A program made the position numbers and the translations under genes. DNA of 64,000 nt from Glandiceps talaboti (taxonomy: Eukaryota; Hemichordata; Enteropneusta; Spengelidae), in NCBI RefSeq assembly GCF_964340395.1, contig NC_135555.1, positions 6,327,001 through 6,391,000 on the forward strand. The letters are read 5' to 3'. The notes beneath the pieces are model-generated. The model saw only the letters and a program-made list of their open reading frames with translations. It searched no databases and had not been told where the DNA came from. How positions within the stretch are numbered: the first letter of the stretch is position 1; each line of letters begins with the position of its first letter. Shown one piece after another: positions 44,936 through 56,078 of this stretch.

Positions 44936-46759
44936 AGGCACAGGCACATCACAGAGAGGGGCAGCTGAGGAATGGAGAAAAGATTATTACATTTCTGCCA
45001 AGGGTACAGAGTGGTCTCTGTGAAGGAAAAGTGCACGGAACATTGGTAGCAAATTGGCAGTTGTGGTGTAACCACGTTAGATGGTATATCACTAGTGTTG
45101 ATTACTTTATTAACCTGTATTAACATATAAACACGCATCGCAACGCTTCGGCGTTGTCAAGGATTCTAAGTAAACAAAACATGTTGCTCAGCCTACTTTA
45201 TATTGCTTTTATTGATGTATATCACCGACTTTGTCGTTGTTAAATAACCACTTCATTCTAGGAGTGTGTTTTCAAAACAAAACTAAAACAGATTTTTTTG
45301 ACAGTGAGTTTATCATCGGATTAAAAAGAGATTGGTTTTCAGCAGGATTAATATGAGAATGGTATGGCTTTAGCTCCATGAATGCTGGAAATGTCATTCT
45401 TTCCACTAAATACATGATGACTGTAGAATGCACAAACTAAAATGATAAATTCATTCAAATAGCTTGACACACGAAACTGGGCTTTAAAAGACATTAATAG
45501 TAGCCTCAAGCATTTTGTGTAAAGGGGAAACTTCAACCAAAAAACTCTAATTTCAATAAACCGATCCACTAATTACTCCTATTTGCCTTTTCAGTAGTGT
45601 TCCGCCCATGCCGATAAATAAACGGCGGACAATATTGCCATAACAACTCCATTTTGTATTCACTACCATGCATGTTTACAGTTATTGCCTCTCAGATACA
45701 GACCGGAAACTATCCTCACACACCAAAATTATACCTCTTGTAGGTTAAGGATTGTAAAGACACTTGTACATGCTTGTACAGACATGGGCAAAGACCCATA
45801 AACATATTGGTGCACAAATGGGGACACTTAAACATAAAAAAATGCCCAGACTATGTGATTTTCAAACAATAAAACTAGTACACTACTTTCAAACATTCTT
45901 TAAAGATTCTTTTGCGTGTCCCCTAACGTGTATTTCCGAACGAGAGTATGCTTTGCTCTTTGAATAAATCGTCTGGTCGTCCTTCAGACGAGTCAGGGGT
46001 TTCAGCATACACGTACCTCTTTCATGTGCATGAATATATTCCAAAAAGGTAAACAAAACATTTGAAAGACATAAAAGTTGTATCTAGTCGTTTGTAGTGC
46101 CTTTCAACCATAAAGGTGCCGATGTATTCAAATAAATGCTCACAGCGATTATTATATTTTAGGAGTAATTCATTCCTACAAAATCTACAAGTGAAGTGGA
46201 TTGAAATGGACACCACTAGAAAGAGAGGGGAAACGATTTTGACGTAAGAAACTACTAGCTCTCTTTAAAATGAAAGGGGAGACCGCTTACAGGCCACCTG
46301 AGCAAGTACAGGCATGATCTTCTTTCAGAAGAAGCTTGTTGTCGCTCATTGCGAATTATAGCATCTATTAATGAAGCTAGCGATTTGGGATGTTGGAAGT
46401 GAAATGTACACCCGTGTTTCTTACTTCCGTGACAAATTACGCAATAAACCATCTATTTTACTGACAACTCAAATTTACCATCATTTTTCCCTTGTGTAAT
46501 TTCTACTCCTAACGACTGTTTGACAAAAAATGAAAAAAAAACACGCTTTAGAACTATGTGATGCTATCAGTGAAAACGTTAATAGTTGTTGCTTTGTAGG
46601 GACACGATTGATTTTTGTACTACTGTAATTTCCGTCAATTAGCGCGGCTTTCAACTTGTCTAATGCAAAGCTGAAACTCGATGCAACCGATAAGAGGAAA
46701 TTGACAGGCGCTGAATATTCATCATGTACCTTTCGTGCGTGAAATAAACTGGCTATGTA
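44936..46759. other. No recognisable gene; one UUCG-type hairpin
   Basis: CAACGC-TTCG-GCGTTG at 45141-45156 is a perfect 6-bp stem with a TTCG loop. The minus frame at 46255-46452 and others are unrecognised. Confidence 0.5.
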
Positions 46760-47161
46760 ATGTTAGTTTCAAAAAAAGGAGGAAAAAAATACCTTGCAAA
46801 GTTTAATCACGAATCTATGGGTGAAATGGAAATTCAAATGACTGTCAATTTCGTCAATCATAGCGGAAGCAATACTTTTTCAGCGTGTGAATCTTTACAT
46901 AGTTTACCCCTACACTTTAAGGACACAGACTTTACACAGTATTTTCACGGTATGCGGGCATTTTCCAACGCCCCTACAAATTGCTTGCTGTATCTGTCAC
47001 TTGTGCCACAGCCATGTCAGAAATTATCAAATGGACACTCAAAACTAAGCAAGATACAGATAATAAAACAATATTTATTGTATTTTTTTTCTCATTATGA
47101 AGGGAAGATTTACAGCCACGGTGGCTGCAAAAAAGACATGTTTATACTTGTAATGAGATAA
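46760..47161 (+). CDS. Hypothetical 133-codon ORF, probably chance
   Basis: Starts at a real ATG and is the longest plus-strand frame that is not simple repeat. It begins MLVSKKGGKKYLAKFNHESM, has scattered Cys (about residues 43, 74, 85 and 122) and no recognised domain, signal peptide or membrane segment. In DNA this AT-rich a frame of this length is expected about once per window, and there is no splice or codon-bias support. Confidence 0.1.
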   Translation: MLVSKKGGKKYLAKFNHESMGEMEIQMTVNFVNHSGSNTFSACESLHSLPLHFKDTDFTQYFHGMRAFSNAPTNCLLYLSLVPQPCQKLSNGHSKLSKIQIIKQYLLYFFSHYEGKIYSHGGCKKDMFILVMR

Positions 47162-47436
47162 CGCTGTAAGTTACTTTTCAAAGTTTGATTTATGTTGATA
47201 CTGCGTCTTGGGTGTCATTGACTCCCAACCACCCTAATTATCCCATAATTTTAGAAAAGTAATTCCCAGTTACATTAGGTTGATTTAAAGCCAATCGTTG
47301 CACAGACAAAAAAAAAGGTACTCGAATGTTGTAATCATCCATACCCATGCGCTGAACCTGAGAGAGGAGCTTGCCACATGATACCATTTTTATCGTATAA
47401 TTGTTTCCTCTTCTTGTTGTTAACTCATTGGTTGGT
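47162..47436. other. No recognisable gene
   Basis: AT-rich lead-in to the hammerhead-like relic. AACTCA near 47422 can pair with TGAGTT at about 47493, forming the outer part of its stem I. Confidence 0.5.
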
Positions 47437-47530
47437 CTGATGATGCTCTGTTAATAGAGCGAAACCTATAGCTAGTCAGAATTTCAAACCTTTTGAGTTG
47501 AATTTTGTTGAGATCACCCAGCTTTACATC
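47437..47530 (+). mobile_element. Hammerhead-ribozyme-like relic of a Penelope-like element
   Basis: CTGATGA (47437-47443), T, stem GCTCT/AGAGC with a GTTAAT loop, GAAAC (47461-47465), a nine-base loop, and GTC (47475-47477): the order of a minimal type I hammerhead, where C15.2-G16.2 and A15.1-U16.1 form a two-pair stem III. Flanking AACTCA/TGAGTT can close the outer stem I. Deviations are one extra T after CTGATGA and a poor inner stem I. About 90 bp align with 14846-14930. Minimal hammerheads of this type are known in Penelope-like elements and retrozymes; activity is unlikely here. Confidence 0.5.
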
Positions 47531-48176
47531 GTCAGTCAGTTTTATGAACGATTTATTTTGAGAAATCAATCCAGGTCTTACATTTTATTCATTAAAACGT
47601 TTTTACGTATGAGTCCACATGTTTTTGCTTCGTGTGCGTTCTTTCGCTTTTTAGATTTTTACCGTTGTGTTAAATTTCAACCCACATTTTCTTGAAGTCT
47701 GTGAAGAAGCCCACTGAGGTACGAAATAAGTCGAAGATTCAAGTCATTTTTGAATTCAGATCAGACTCATCGAGGTCAAAGTTACTCGCATTGCCAGACT
47801 TGTCCACACCCAGGATTTCTTATACTTAGTAATTAGTTTGGTAATATGATTTTTTCTACCCAGGCATAATATGAATGCTTCTATGGAAGGTATTTCACTA
47901 GATATGTGATTTACGCAAACTACGATTTATTGGAAAAATGAAGAAATCGCCATGAAAAAGCAGAAGAAAGGGCACTTGACCAGTACAAGTCGATGAAATG
48001 TGGACCGTGAAACTCACTTATCAAATACCAGAATCTCCTAAACTTTCCCGAATTTCCTAAACGACACTGTTAAGATATTAAATCTTATCAGTCAACGTTT
48101 GATATCAAACCCGACACTTTAGCGAATTGCAGCAAAGGTGTGACATCGGATGAATGATAACGGTATTTCTAATGGT
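47531..48176. other. No recognisable gene
   Basis: Short frames only; nothing recognised. Confidence 0.6.
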
Positions 48177-48197
48177 CGTATGAGAATTTCTCATACG
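48177..48197. other. Perfect 21-bp palindrome CGTATGAGAA-T-TTCTCATACG
   Basis: Ten-base perfect arms around one central T. It lies about 45 bp before the 35-bp minisatellite, whose units contain the related ATATGAGAATGG, so the palindrome may derive from one inverted unit. Confidence 0.85.
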
Positions 48198-48241
48198 GAT
48201 GTCAGAAGTCCTTCTAGTTTTGTCAACGAATTATGTTCATC

Positions 48242-48381
48242 GAATTGTAACGGTGATATGAGAATGGCCGTGGATTGAATTGTAAAGGTGATATGAGAAT
48301 GGTTGTAAGCCGAATTGTAGCAGTCATACGTGAATGGTTGTAGATCGAATTGTTACGATCATACGACAATGGTTGTATATT
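48242..48381 (+). repeat. 35-bp minisatellite, four units
   Basis: Units start GAATTGTAA(C) at 48242, 48277, 48312 and 48347 and contain GGTGATATGAGAATGG. The period is exactly 35 bp. Units 1 and 2 are most similar; 3 and 4 share CATACG in place of GATATG. Confidence 0.9.
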
Positions 48382-50438
48382 GGACCAATAATATTAAGAA
48401 AAAAACGTCGTTCAAAATTTAGTTAGTTTTTTATGTTTGTGCATTGTAATGCTTTAAGTTTCTTTCGTCCGTAGGTTTTCGTTTATGTTTTGTTTCATCT
48501 AACCCGAATTGTCTTCTGACAAGTTACAGTTATTTCCTCATTCGTCACAGTTTCACCTTGATTTCATCAAAAGTATGGGCGTAACAATAACGACAACGAG
48601 ACGAGGTAAAATACGATTATCAATTAGTGTGGCCAACTATGAATAGTTGTTAATCATTTACTAGTAGCAGATCGTGATGGATAAAAGGATCTGCAGATAA
48701 TCATGCAATGATGGAGAACTATGTAAATACATGTAAAGGTGGATGACAAGTTGACTGATGTGTAAAATGCTCCGAGTTTATTGAAAATGATAAAAAAACA
48801 TCGACGCAATGGTGCATGAAATGAAATTAGGCATTTATGCAGTTAAGAAGACCGAGTGCGATATACGTGGCCGTTAGTGGTTGGTGAATGTTCAACAGAA
48901 TACACTTCACTCGAGACGAGGTAATTAGTATGCAGGTAACGCCATTTTTGTGACAAAGTTTATGATAGATGATGATGTTCGTAATGACATCTCCCAGTCT
49001 GCAGCTGGAACATGTCCTGCCTGGATATAATAGATAAGGGCCCTTTTCTAGAATGAATAGTAAACAATTTTTTCCCACATCAAACAAACATCTGCCTCTA
49101 GAGGTTTGGCGTATCTTGGCAATGAGTGACGTCAGGCCGTACTTCAGATCCAAGCTGACGCGGTGGTAGATGTACATTGAATTGTCATTTTATAGAAATT
49201 AAACTCTTTATCCAACCCGCTGAGTTTATTCTACGCTGTCGAAACGACTATCAAATATTTCACAACTCTCAATCTAATTTCCTGCATATGAGAATCAAAA
49301 TATAAGGCGATATTCAAAATGTCGCACTGAAGATGAAATCAACAAAGACCGGAAGGGAGAAATTATAATTATAAATTTTAAAATTGAATATTTGTAATAT
49401 TAATACACACATATGTCATAAGGAGATTTCTTCATAATTGATTTCATTGCAAAGAAATATTCATATATGACTCAAATCATTCAATTTTGGAATTGATCGT
49501 CATCACAAAATTATAAATTGAAACATTAATGAAATCAATGAAATGATTAATAATTAAAATTTAAAAAAAAAACTATTTAGATAAGATTTCATGAACTGGA
49601 CACAAAATAAGTTGACTCAGATTTCAAAATATTGAAAACTATGCATGATATTGCCTAGGAGTTACTTTAACACATTCATCATATTATAGATTCTACATCT
49701 AATTTGTACAATCGTTTGAATAAATATAAACTTATATGTTGATGTTGTGTCTCTACACATTTGTATCTGTGGTATCAATAAAAACTCAAATACAAAATAC
49801 AAACACTGTAACATTTCATTATGTGTCGATAATGGTTCTGCTTTATCGATGGATGCTTCAGTTTGATTGGGTATGTTATTATAGTAATTGCACAGAGCAC
49901 TTCTCAGACATCCACTTTAGCTCTATTTGTGTCCAGAATTGGACTTTGTCCCAGTGACGTTAGCTGAACTATGAAGCAGAGAAATACTGTCAACCTACAA
50001 GTACTTCAATCCTGTAATAACAAAGCGCTGTTATGTTGCAAGTATATGGGGCATTTCCCTCTGTCTCTGTCGGCCTCTGTCACTTTCTCGCTGTCAGTGT
50101 TGCCTGTTATCTTTGTCTATCTGTAGTAATTGAGTTCTTATCGACTAACTTCACACCAAAACGGGACTTTTTCGAGGTACATGTAGATTCGAACGCAAAT
50201 TATCTGTTTCATTCTACCAAGTTGCATTGTACAGTTTTGTCTTTGTCTTGATCGGTTATTTGACTGTCTTCCCGACATGTTTCTCTATGTACATTTCACT
50301 ATCCGTCTACTTGCAAGCTCATTGATCAAATCATGTCTGTCTTCGCATGGAACCACTGTGTCTGTTTGTCTGACAAACGAGTACACATACACAAACTCCC
50401 ACACTCGCTCTTTATGTCCATCCCTCCTTCCCCTCTCC
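48382..50438. other. No recognisable gene
   Basis: The minus frame at 48827-49177 (116 codons) contains CRE 49128-49135 and no known domain. The area 49.2-49.7 kb is extremely AT-rich. Confidence 0.55.
49128..49135. promoter_or_regulatory. Full CRE palindrome (TGACGTCA)
   Basis: Exact CREB/ATF site, third in the window. No other support. Confidence 0.3.
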
Positions 50439-50489
50439 CATAACTACATATATAGATGAATTGAAAGTATGAATAAAGTCCCAAGTGAC
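50439..50489 (+). mobile_element. Retroposon-like tail adjoining (CT)n, copy 2
   Basis: ATAGATGAATTGAAAGTATG, AATAAAG and CCAAGTGAC match 39102-39151 and likewise run into (CT)n. Here CAAGTGACCT is doubled before the array. Confidence 0.5.
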
Positions 50490-50497
50490 CTCAAGTG

Positions 50498-50552
<55 letters not shown>

Positions 50553-50658
50553 CCCCTCCCTCCCTCTCTCTCACTCACTCTCTCTCTCTCCCTCCCTCCC
50601 TCCCTCTCTCTCACTCACTCACACACTCTCCCTCCCCCCCTCTCTCTCTCTCTCTCTA

Positions 50659-50730
<72 letters not shown>
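50490..50730. repeat. (CT)n microsatellite with CCCT and CACT interruptions
   Basis: About 240 bp; two interrupted blocks (CCCTCCCT, CACTCACT) precede a pure 3' block of about 35 CT units. The frames encode only Ser/Leu/Pro. Confidence 0.97.
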
Positions 50731-50732
<2 letters not shown>

Positions 50733-52410
50733 AACATACATAATTCCCCCTATTTCACACACATACTTTGTTACTAAATGTATGTTTTGATGATTGATCG
50801 TTTTTGAACAATTTGACATTGATCAGCCCATGAGCTATTAGCCTTTTAGCTGTAATTTGATATGATATGATATGATAATATAGAGAAATTGAAGATCTGC
50901 ATAAAAGATATTAGATAATTATACAATTTTAAATGATGCAAACCACATGTCGATATGAATTTCGGTTCTTGATTCATTTCTGTTTAGTTGATACATTGTC
51001 TCTTACACACGAATGTCGACAGCAGAATGAATTAAACTGTTTGATAAATTTTATGAAGGAAATAGTCTTGCAGTGATGTATTCAATTTTATGAGGCGTCG
51101 GGGGTGGGGTGGGGGTTGCAATGGACCATATAAAATAGTCCAACGACAAACTATATAATTTTGGTATCGAATCGCATCAGGCTTGGTTTCAACCATGACG
51201 TCATTATAGTGAAAATAGGTGTCAAAATTCCACACAGGCATATCGACTTCAATAATTTCTGCATTGGCCATTGCCTTTTGATTCTGGTTGGTCTTTTTCG
51301 TTGACGAATTTTCAACCAAGGATGAAATACATAAATTAATTAAAATACATCGTTTCATGTGTGATAATAATACTTTCAATAACTGAATTTTAAGTTAGGA
51401 CCTGAATTTTGATTCATACCAAACCGAAATATAATGTATCGTGGGACACGGGGGGAGAGGAACGGCTGCCTAGCACAGGATCCCTGTGTGCACTCTCTAG
51501 AAAGCAAGGCAGTAGATGCAAGGCAGCACGTAGATACTGTACATTGCCAAAAGTGGCAGCTATCTTACTTTCAACTGACTTGTAAGCATAAAGCTTATAC
51601 ATGAAAACAGTTGCTAAAGTAAACCAAAGGTCCATCATTAAAATGATCTGCACAGACTTTCATAATAGCAATGCACATTTATTGTTTTAGTACTTGGTAC
51701 TACCGGGATGATGACATTCCGAGCGACAGCAAAAATTATATCTACTTGAAAATATGAACAGCTGATGTGGTGGTCATAATTGGATTTACTTAAATTAAAG
51801 CTTGTCGTGTTTATCCCTTACAAACACAGGTTGTCCTTCCTGGCAATAATGTCGACTATAAATTCTGATATGACATGGAAACTGTTCATTAAATTTGTGA
51901 ATTATCTCACTTGAAATTTGTTCACCTTTTGGTCTGTATGTGAGTGAAAGAAAATGTTTGATTTGTCACCAGGCCACGGTTTTGTTTCTATGTTAAAAAA
52001 TGATTTATTTCAGATTCTCTCGTAATTCACGCAGACGATACTTACAACTACAGAGTGGTGTCGCATAAAGATTAGACTAATACCGTGGGTTATGAGTGAA
52101 AAAAATATTTAGCTACCCCATCTAAAAACTCTATGTTCCAATCTAAAATTCGGTGAACATAGAACCTGCGTTCGGAATGATTGTGAAATTCGGGAGGCCA
52201 TGTTTAGTTTGCGGTAGCTTGAGATAAACATCTAAATTATCTTTTCATATACACTATGTGTTTATATAATGTAAATCACTGTCTGCCGTTTGTTGTGGTC
52301 GAACTCCGATCACATCGTTACCGCGATCGAGGTCCTGCTAATCCTTCTATACACAACTAAACGCCAATAAATTAACTACAGGTGACTCAAATGATAAACA
52401 AAACCTGAGC
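50731..52410. other. No recognisable gene; one CRE
   Basis: The minus frames 51032-51379 and 51414-51653 are unrecognised. The CRE at 51196-51203 lies within the first. Confidence 0.55.
51196..51203. promoter_or_regulatory. Full CRE palindrome (TGACGTCA)
   Basis: Fourth exact CRE; no promoter context visible. Confidence 0.3.
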
Positions 52411-52544
52411 TTGTTTTGGGTCAGTCGAATTTCTAAAATCCTCTAAACAAATATGAACGCGTGCACAGACAGACAGACGACAGACAGACAGACAGACAGA
52501 CAGACAGGTTAGGCGTACGTAAGTACGTACGTACACATACATAC

Positions 52545-52635
<91 letters not shown>

Positions 52636-52712
52636 TGTTTTCCGTTGTTTTGGGTCAGTCGAATTTCTAAAATCCTCTAAACAAATATGAACGCGTGCAC
52701 AGACAGACAGAC

Positions 52713-52752
<40 letters not shown>

Positions 52753-52790
52753 GGTTAGGCGTACGTAAGTACGTACGTACACATACATAC

Positions 52791-52859
<69 letters not shown>

Positions 52860-52870
52860 TGTTTTCCGTT
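52411..52870 (+). repeat. 234-bp tandem duplication containing (ACAG)n and (AT)n
   Basis: Unit 1 is 52411-52644 and unit 2 is 52645 to about 52868. Both carry TTGTTTTGGGTCAGTCG, GAACGCGTGCACAGACAGAC, an ACAG array, TTAGGCGTACGTAAGTACG, ACAT units, (AT)n and AGTTATGTTTTCCGTTGTTT. Non-repeat parts are identical as far as I compared; ACAG and AT counts differ. This is a very recent duplication, or possibly an assembly duplication at a microsatellite. Confidence 0.93.
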
Positions 52871-54010
52871 GTTTTCCATATGGTCTCAGATTCTGTGTTA
52901 GTGGTTTCTTCTCATCAGATGTACGGTCATTTCAGATTGGAAGAACAGTTTTATATTGTCTTTTTAAGTTGGTGTCAGTTTACGCATCCACTATTTCAGC
53001 CTTATAACTTTTACTTTACAAAGATATACGAGATTCAGTCTCATTCTCATACATCAATTACTAACGTACTTATCCTTTGCTTTATTCAAAATCTTTCTTC
53101 TCCTTGATGGATTGACCCATAAAATGCGTTTACTTTATTCAAGAAACTTGGAGGACGCACCTTCTCAGACGAGTAAACAAATTGACTAAACTCAGGTCGA
53201 ATTACTAATAAAGCTGCGCACACCATCACTCAATATCTGTCATTAACATTTTTTTAAATAGAAATTTAGAGTTTTTGGTTTTCCATTGACTTTGTAAACA
53301 GGGACCTTGTCTTGAAGTAATTCAAAATCGTTTTTGACGTCATCACTCATCCCATACAGAAATTGCGGTCAGTGTTTTACATTACGGGATATGCTGATCT
53401 TCGAATAACCCAAGTTATCGAGTGATTGGTCTTGTTATCGGCATCACAATTCATTCGTCAATTTTTTATAAACTTTTGGTGATTTCCATTGCTTACTTTA
53501 GAGTGTGGTCGTGAAATTATGTAAAGCTTTATCAGTCAAAGAAGTAGTGAACTTGGCCAACGAAATCCCCTTGATATATCATCAGAAAACTGTTTTGGGT
53601 ACAGACTAACACAGAAGGCCATGGAGTTCGACATACAGACAAACTTTTCAACCGACAATATGAGAAGAATGTGTGTTCAAAAAAATGTATATGTGTCTAT
53701 GAAATGTGTCGTTTCAGTTTCACATTCTGTGGTGTATGTTGTTCAATCGGTGTTTTATTTCTTTTATGATGTTTGAAACTTATCTTTTTTTTGACGATAA
53801 AAGGATGTAACACGAGTGACTACCTATCAGATTATTTTAGATAAAGAGGAGAAAGTGGACAAAGGAGATATACATTTAGAAAGGCGTTGGTGTCATGTCT
53901 TCGTTTATTTAGGCACAGAACAATCGCATCGATAAAATGACACAAATCGAGTTGATGACTAGCCAATAAATATATTTCAATTTTCCACAATTTAAATAAA
54001 AATATACACT
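52871..54010. other. No recognisable gene; one CRE
   Basis: AT-rich; CRE at 53335-53342. The frame 52859-53107 is unrecognised. Confidence 0.55.
53335..53342. promoter_or_regulatory. Full CRE palindrome (TGACGTCA)
   Basis: Fifth exact CRE in the window; no other support. Confidence 0.3.
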
Positions 54011-54357
54011 GTGTATACTACAATTAAAATCACCATATCTGAAACAAAACTTCGTCTAGCTTGACAAAATTTTACAAACATTGCTACATTGTATCGTCTG
54101 GCTAGACAAATATCTCTGTTGGTGAGATTTTGTTGAGACAGACGATAAAATGTAACAATGTTAGTAAGATTTTGTTGAGCCAGACGATAAAATGTAACAA
54201 TGTTAGTAAGATTTTGTTGAGGCAGACGATAAAATGCGGCACTGTTGGTAAGATTTTTGTTGAGCCAGACGATAAAATGTAACAATGTTAATAAGATTTT
54301 GTTGAGCCAGAGGACATTTTGTTTCAGGCTTCGTGATTTTAATTGTATTTAGTACAC
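54011..54357. mobile_element. Foldback element whose arms became a minisatellite
   Basis: Outer arms pair: left ACAATTAAAATCAC...CTGAAACAAAA (about 54020-54050) against the reverse complement of TTTTGTTTCAGG...GTGATTTTAATTGT (about 54317-54347). Inside, the left arm has two copies of TCGTCTGGCTAGACAAA (54052, 54093) and the right arm five direct copies of the inverse, starting CAGACGAT at 54139, 54181, 54223, 54266 and 54308, a 42-43 bp period. So the element is inverted overall but one arm amplified. No ORF except a repeat artefact on the minus strand; no clear target duplication. Confidence 0.75.
54139..54320 (-). repeat. 42-bp minisatellite inside the foldback element
   Basis: Five units in the plus orientation CAGACGATAAAATGTAACAA then TGTTAGTAAGATTTTGTTGAGC. 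Because 42 is a multiple of three, the minus strand stays open and reads a 14-residue periodic peptide (QQNLTNIVTFYRLA); I regard that as a by-product. Confidence 0.9.
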
Positions 54358-54885
54358 TTCTCCAAGTTTATGTTTTATCTACACCCTCTTCAGACACCTT
54401 TCATATGATCAATGTTTGGACCATTGTTGCATCGTTCAGTCATATTTAGTAAACACCACATTCACGCAGTTATTTTGCTATGTACTATATACCTCGACCT
54501 AAAAATATGGTATTACTTTGGAGGCAATGATGGATGATCACCCTTCTCCTTGAAAATAGGACAGAAATAGATCAAGATGCTGACCAGCATATTCTCCAGA
54601 AACGGGTTAAAATTTCCATTTTCTATCATTTTGCACAGATTTGGGGAATTGAAATTGGTTTTTAATTATATCGGTAGTTGTTAAAATATTCTGCGGGTAA
54701 TTTGTAACCAGTACGTCATACAATATTCCAAGGTCGTTATATTTGTATACCCTCCCCCAAACCATGTGCTACTTCATCGATTCCTGTATCATGCTATTTT
54801 TTTAATTGTTAAATCAAAATATATTGAATAACATGTCTGTGAAAATGATTATTTGTTTTCTTGTCTTCGATTGTATGATGTGAAT
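54358..54885. other. No recognisable gene
   Basis: AT-rich; nothing recognised. Confidence 0.6.
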
Positions 54886-55021
54886 TGAATTGGGAAGTTG
54901 TGAAAGAGGAATTTGAAGGAACACTATTTCATTTAAATAAACTGACAAATTTTAGGTGCCTGTGAAATGGGAAGTTGTGAAAGAGGTATTTCAATCAAAT
55001 AAACTAATGCATTTTATATGT
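54886..55021 (+). repeat. Diverged ~77-bp tandem duplication
   Basis: GGGAAGTTGTGAAAGAGG occurs at about 54891 and 54969; the following ATTTCA...AAATAAACTGACAAATTTTA is matched by ATTTCAATCAAATAAACTAA and TGCATTTTATA. The second copy has a deletion of about 15 bp. Confidence 0.75.
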
Positions 55022-55107
55022 TGGAAATAATTATCTTGCCATGTGTCATGGGTTGTGATTTTTACCTTGCGTGAGGAAAGGTAATGTTATAACACATATC
55101 TATATAT

Positions 55108-55110
55108 CTA

Positions 55111-55181
<71 letters not shown>

Positions 55182-55430
55182 GCCTGTCTGTCTGTCTGAC
55201 ATACTGTGCATATATATCTGTATGTCTTTCCGTCTGTCTGTGTATGCGTCTGTTTATTGTGCGTCTGTTTATCTCAAAATTTCCATGTCGATTGTAATGA
55301 AACTTGCTACACACGTTTCATTTAAAAATGGAGAGAAATTGAATTTTTTTGGTAAACATCATATGAATAAACTTTGCATAAACAATTATTTATCTAAGAT
55401 CAGTAGTTATTTAGATGACTCATAAAAATT
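55108..55430 (+). mobile_element. (TCTG)n-headed dispersed repeat, copy 1
   Basis: About 22 TCTG units (to about 55198), then degenerate TCTG sequence, CTCAAAA and a conserved body including TAATGAAACTTGCTACACAC, TGGTAAACATCATATGAAT and ATCAGTAGTTATTTAGA. The body aligns with 57505-57655 in the same order and at the same distance from a TCTG/TGTC block. Repeats of this type (a tetranucleotide head followed by CTCAAAAACTACTG...GAAACTTG) are familiar to me from marine invertebrate genomes, but I cannot name the family. Confidence 0.65.
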
Positions 55431-55698
55431 AAAAGCTACGTCAACATCTGTATAGAACATGTATATACTTTGTTATTGTCAATACATGAACCAAAGTACA
55501 GGTTATATTTTATAACAAAGCGAACATGTCATATGTAGTCTCTTGATCGCTTAGTTCACTGAATCATTCGTACAAATAATAAAATTTGCCAGTTAAGGGA
55601 TCAAGTATGGAAATTCAGTTATTGCGTGTAAGAACAGCGATCCACAGGCTTACGTGCTTAATACATATCATCACCGACAGTAGAGACACGAGGTATCC
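55431..55698. other. No recognisable gene
   Basis: Short AT-rich interval; nothing recognised. Confidence 0.6.
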
Positions 55699-56078
55699 CA
55701 TAAACATTACTGTCACCCCAAACTTTACCAATGCCATAGACATTACTGTCACCACACACTTTTCCATCCCTACAAACTTTACCGCCCCGACAAACTTTAC
55801 CGTCCCCCACAAACTCAAATTACCAACCTACAAACGTTACTATCACCACATACTTTACCAATCCCATAAAACCTTACCATTCCCACAAACTGTACCAATC
55901 CCTCAAACATTACTATCACCACAAACTTTACTATATAACCACAAACTTCACGACCCCCACAAATTCTAGTCTCCCAATAAACGCCACAAACTTGACCATC
56001 TCCACAAAGTCCACAAACTTTAAAACCACCACAAACTTTACTAGCACTATCACAAACTTACTATCTACCGATATATTG
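55699..56078 (+). repeat. Degenerate ~17-bp CCACAAACTTTACTATC minisatellite
   Basis: About 380 bp with more than fifteen recognisable copies of ACAAACTTTACC/T separated by CCATCCC, TATCACCA or similar. Unit length drifts between 14 and 24 bp. The plus frame 55586-55969 reads a loose Pro/Thr/Asn repeat and is not a credible protein. Confidence 0.85.

Noticed and set aside
52020-52070. IHADDTYNY, resembling a reverse-transcriptase YADD box
   Set aside because: The frame stops within 20 codons and none of the flanking reverse-transcriptase motifs is present.
52300-52350. tRNA B-box-like GTTCGACC on the minus strand
   Set aside because: No A-box, acceptor stem or cloverleaf can be drawn around it.
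53992-54285. 97-codon minus-strand frame with 14-residue repeats
   Set aside because: It is produced by the 42-bp period of the foldback element's minisatellite; no start context or other coding sign.
55586-55969. 127-codon Pro/Thr/Asn-rich frame
   Set aside because: It follows the degenerate CCACAAACTTTAC minisatellite and drifts in period, so frame conservation is accidental.
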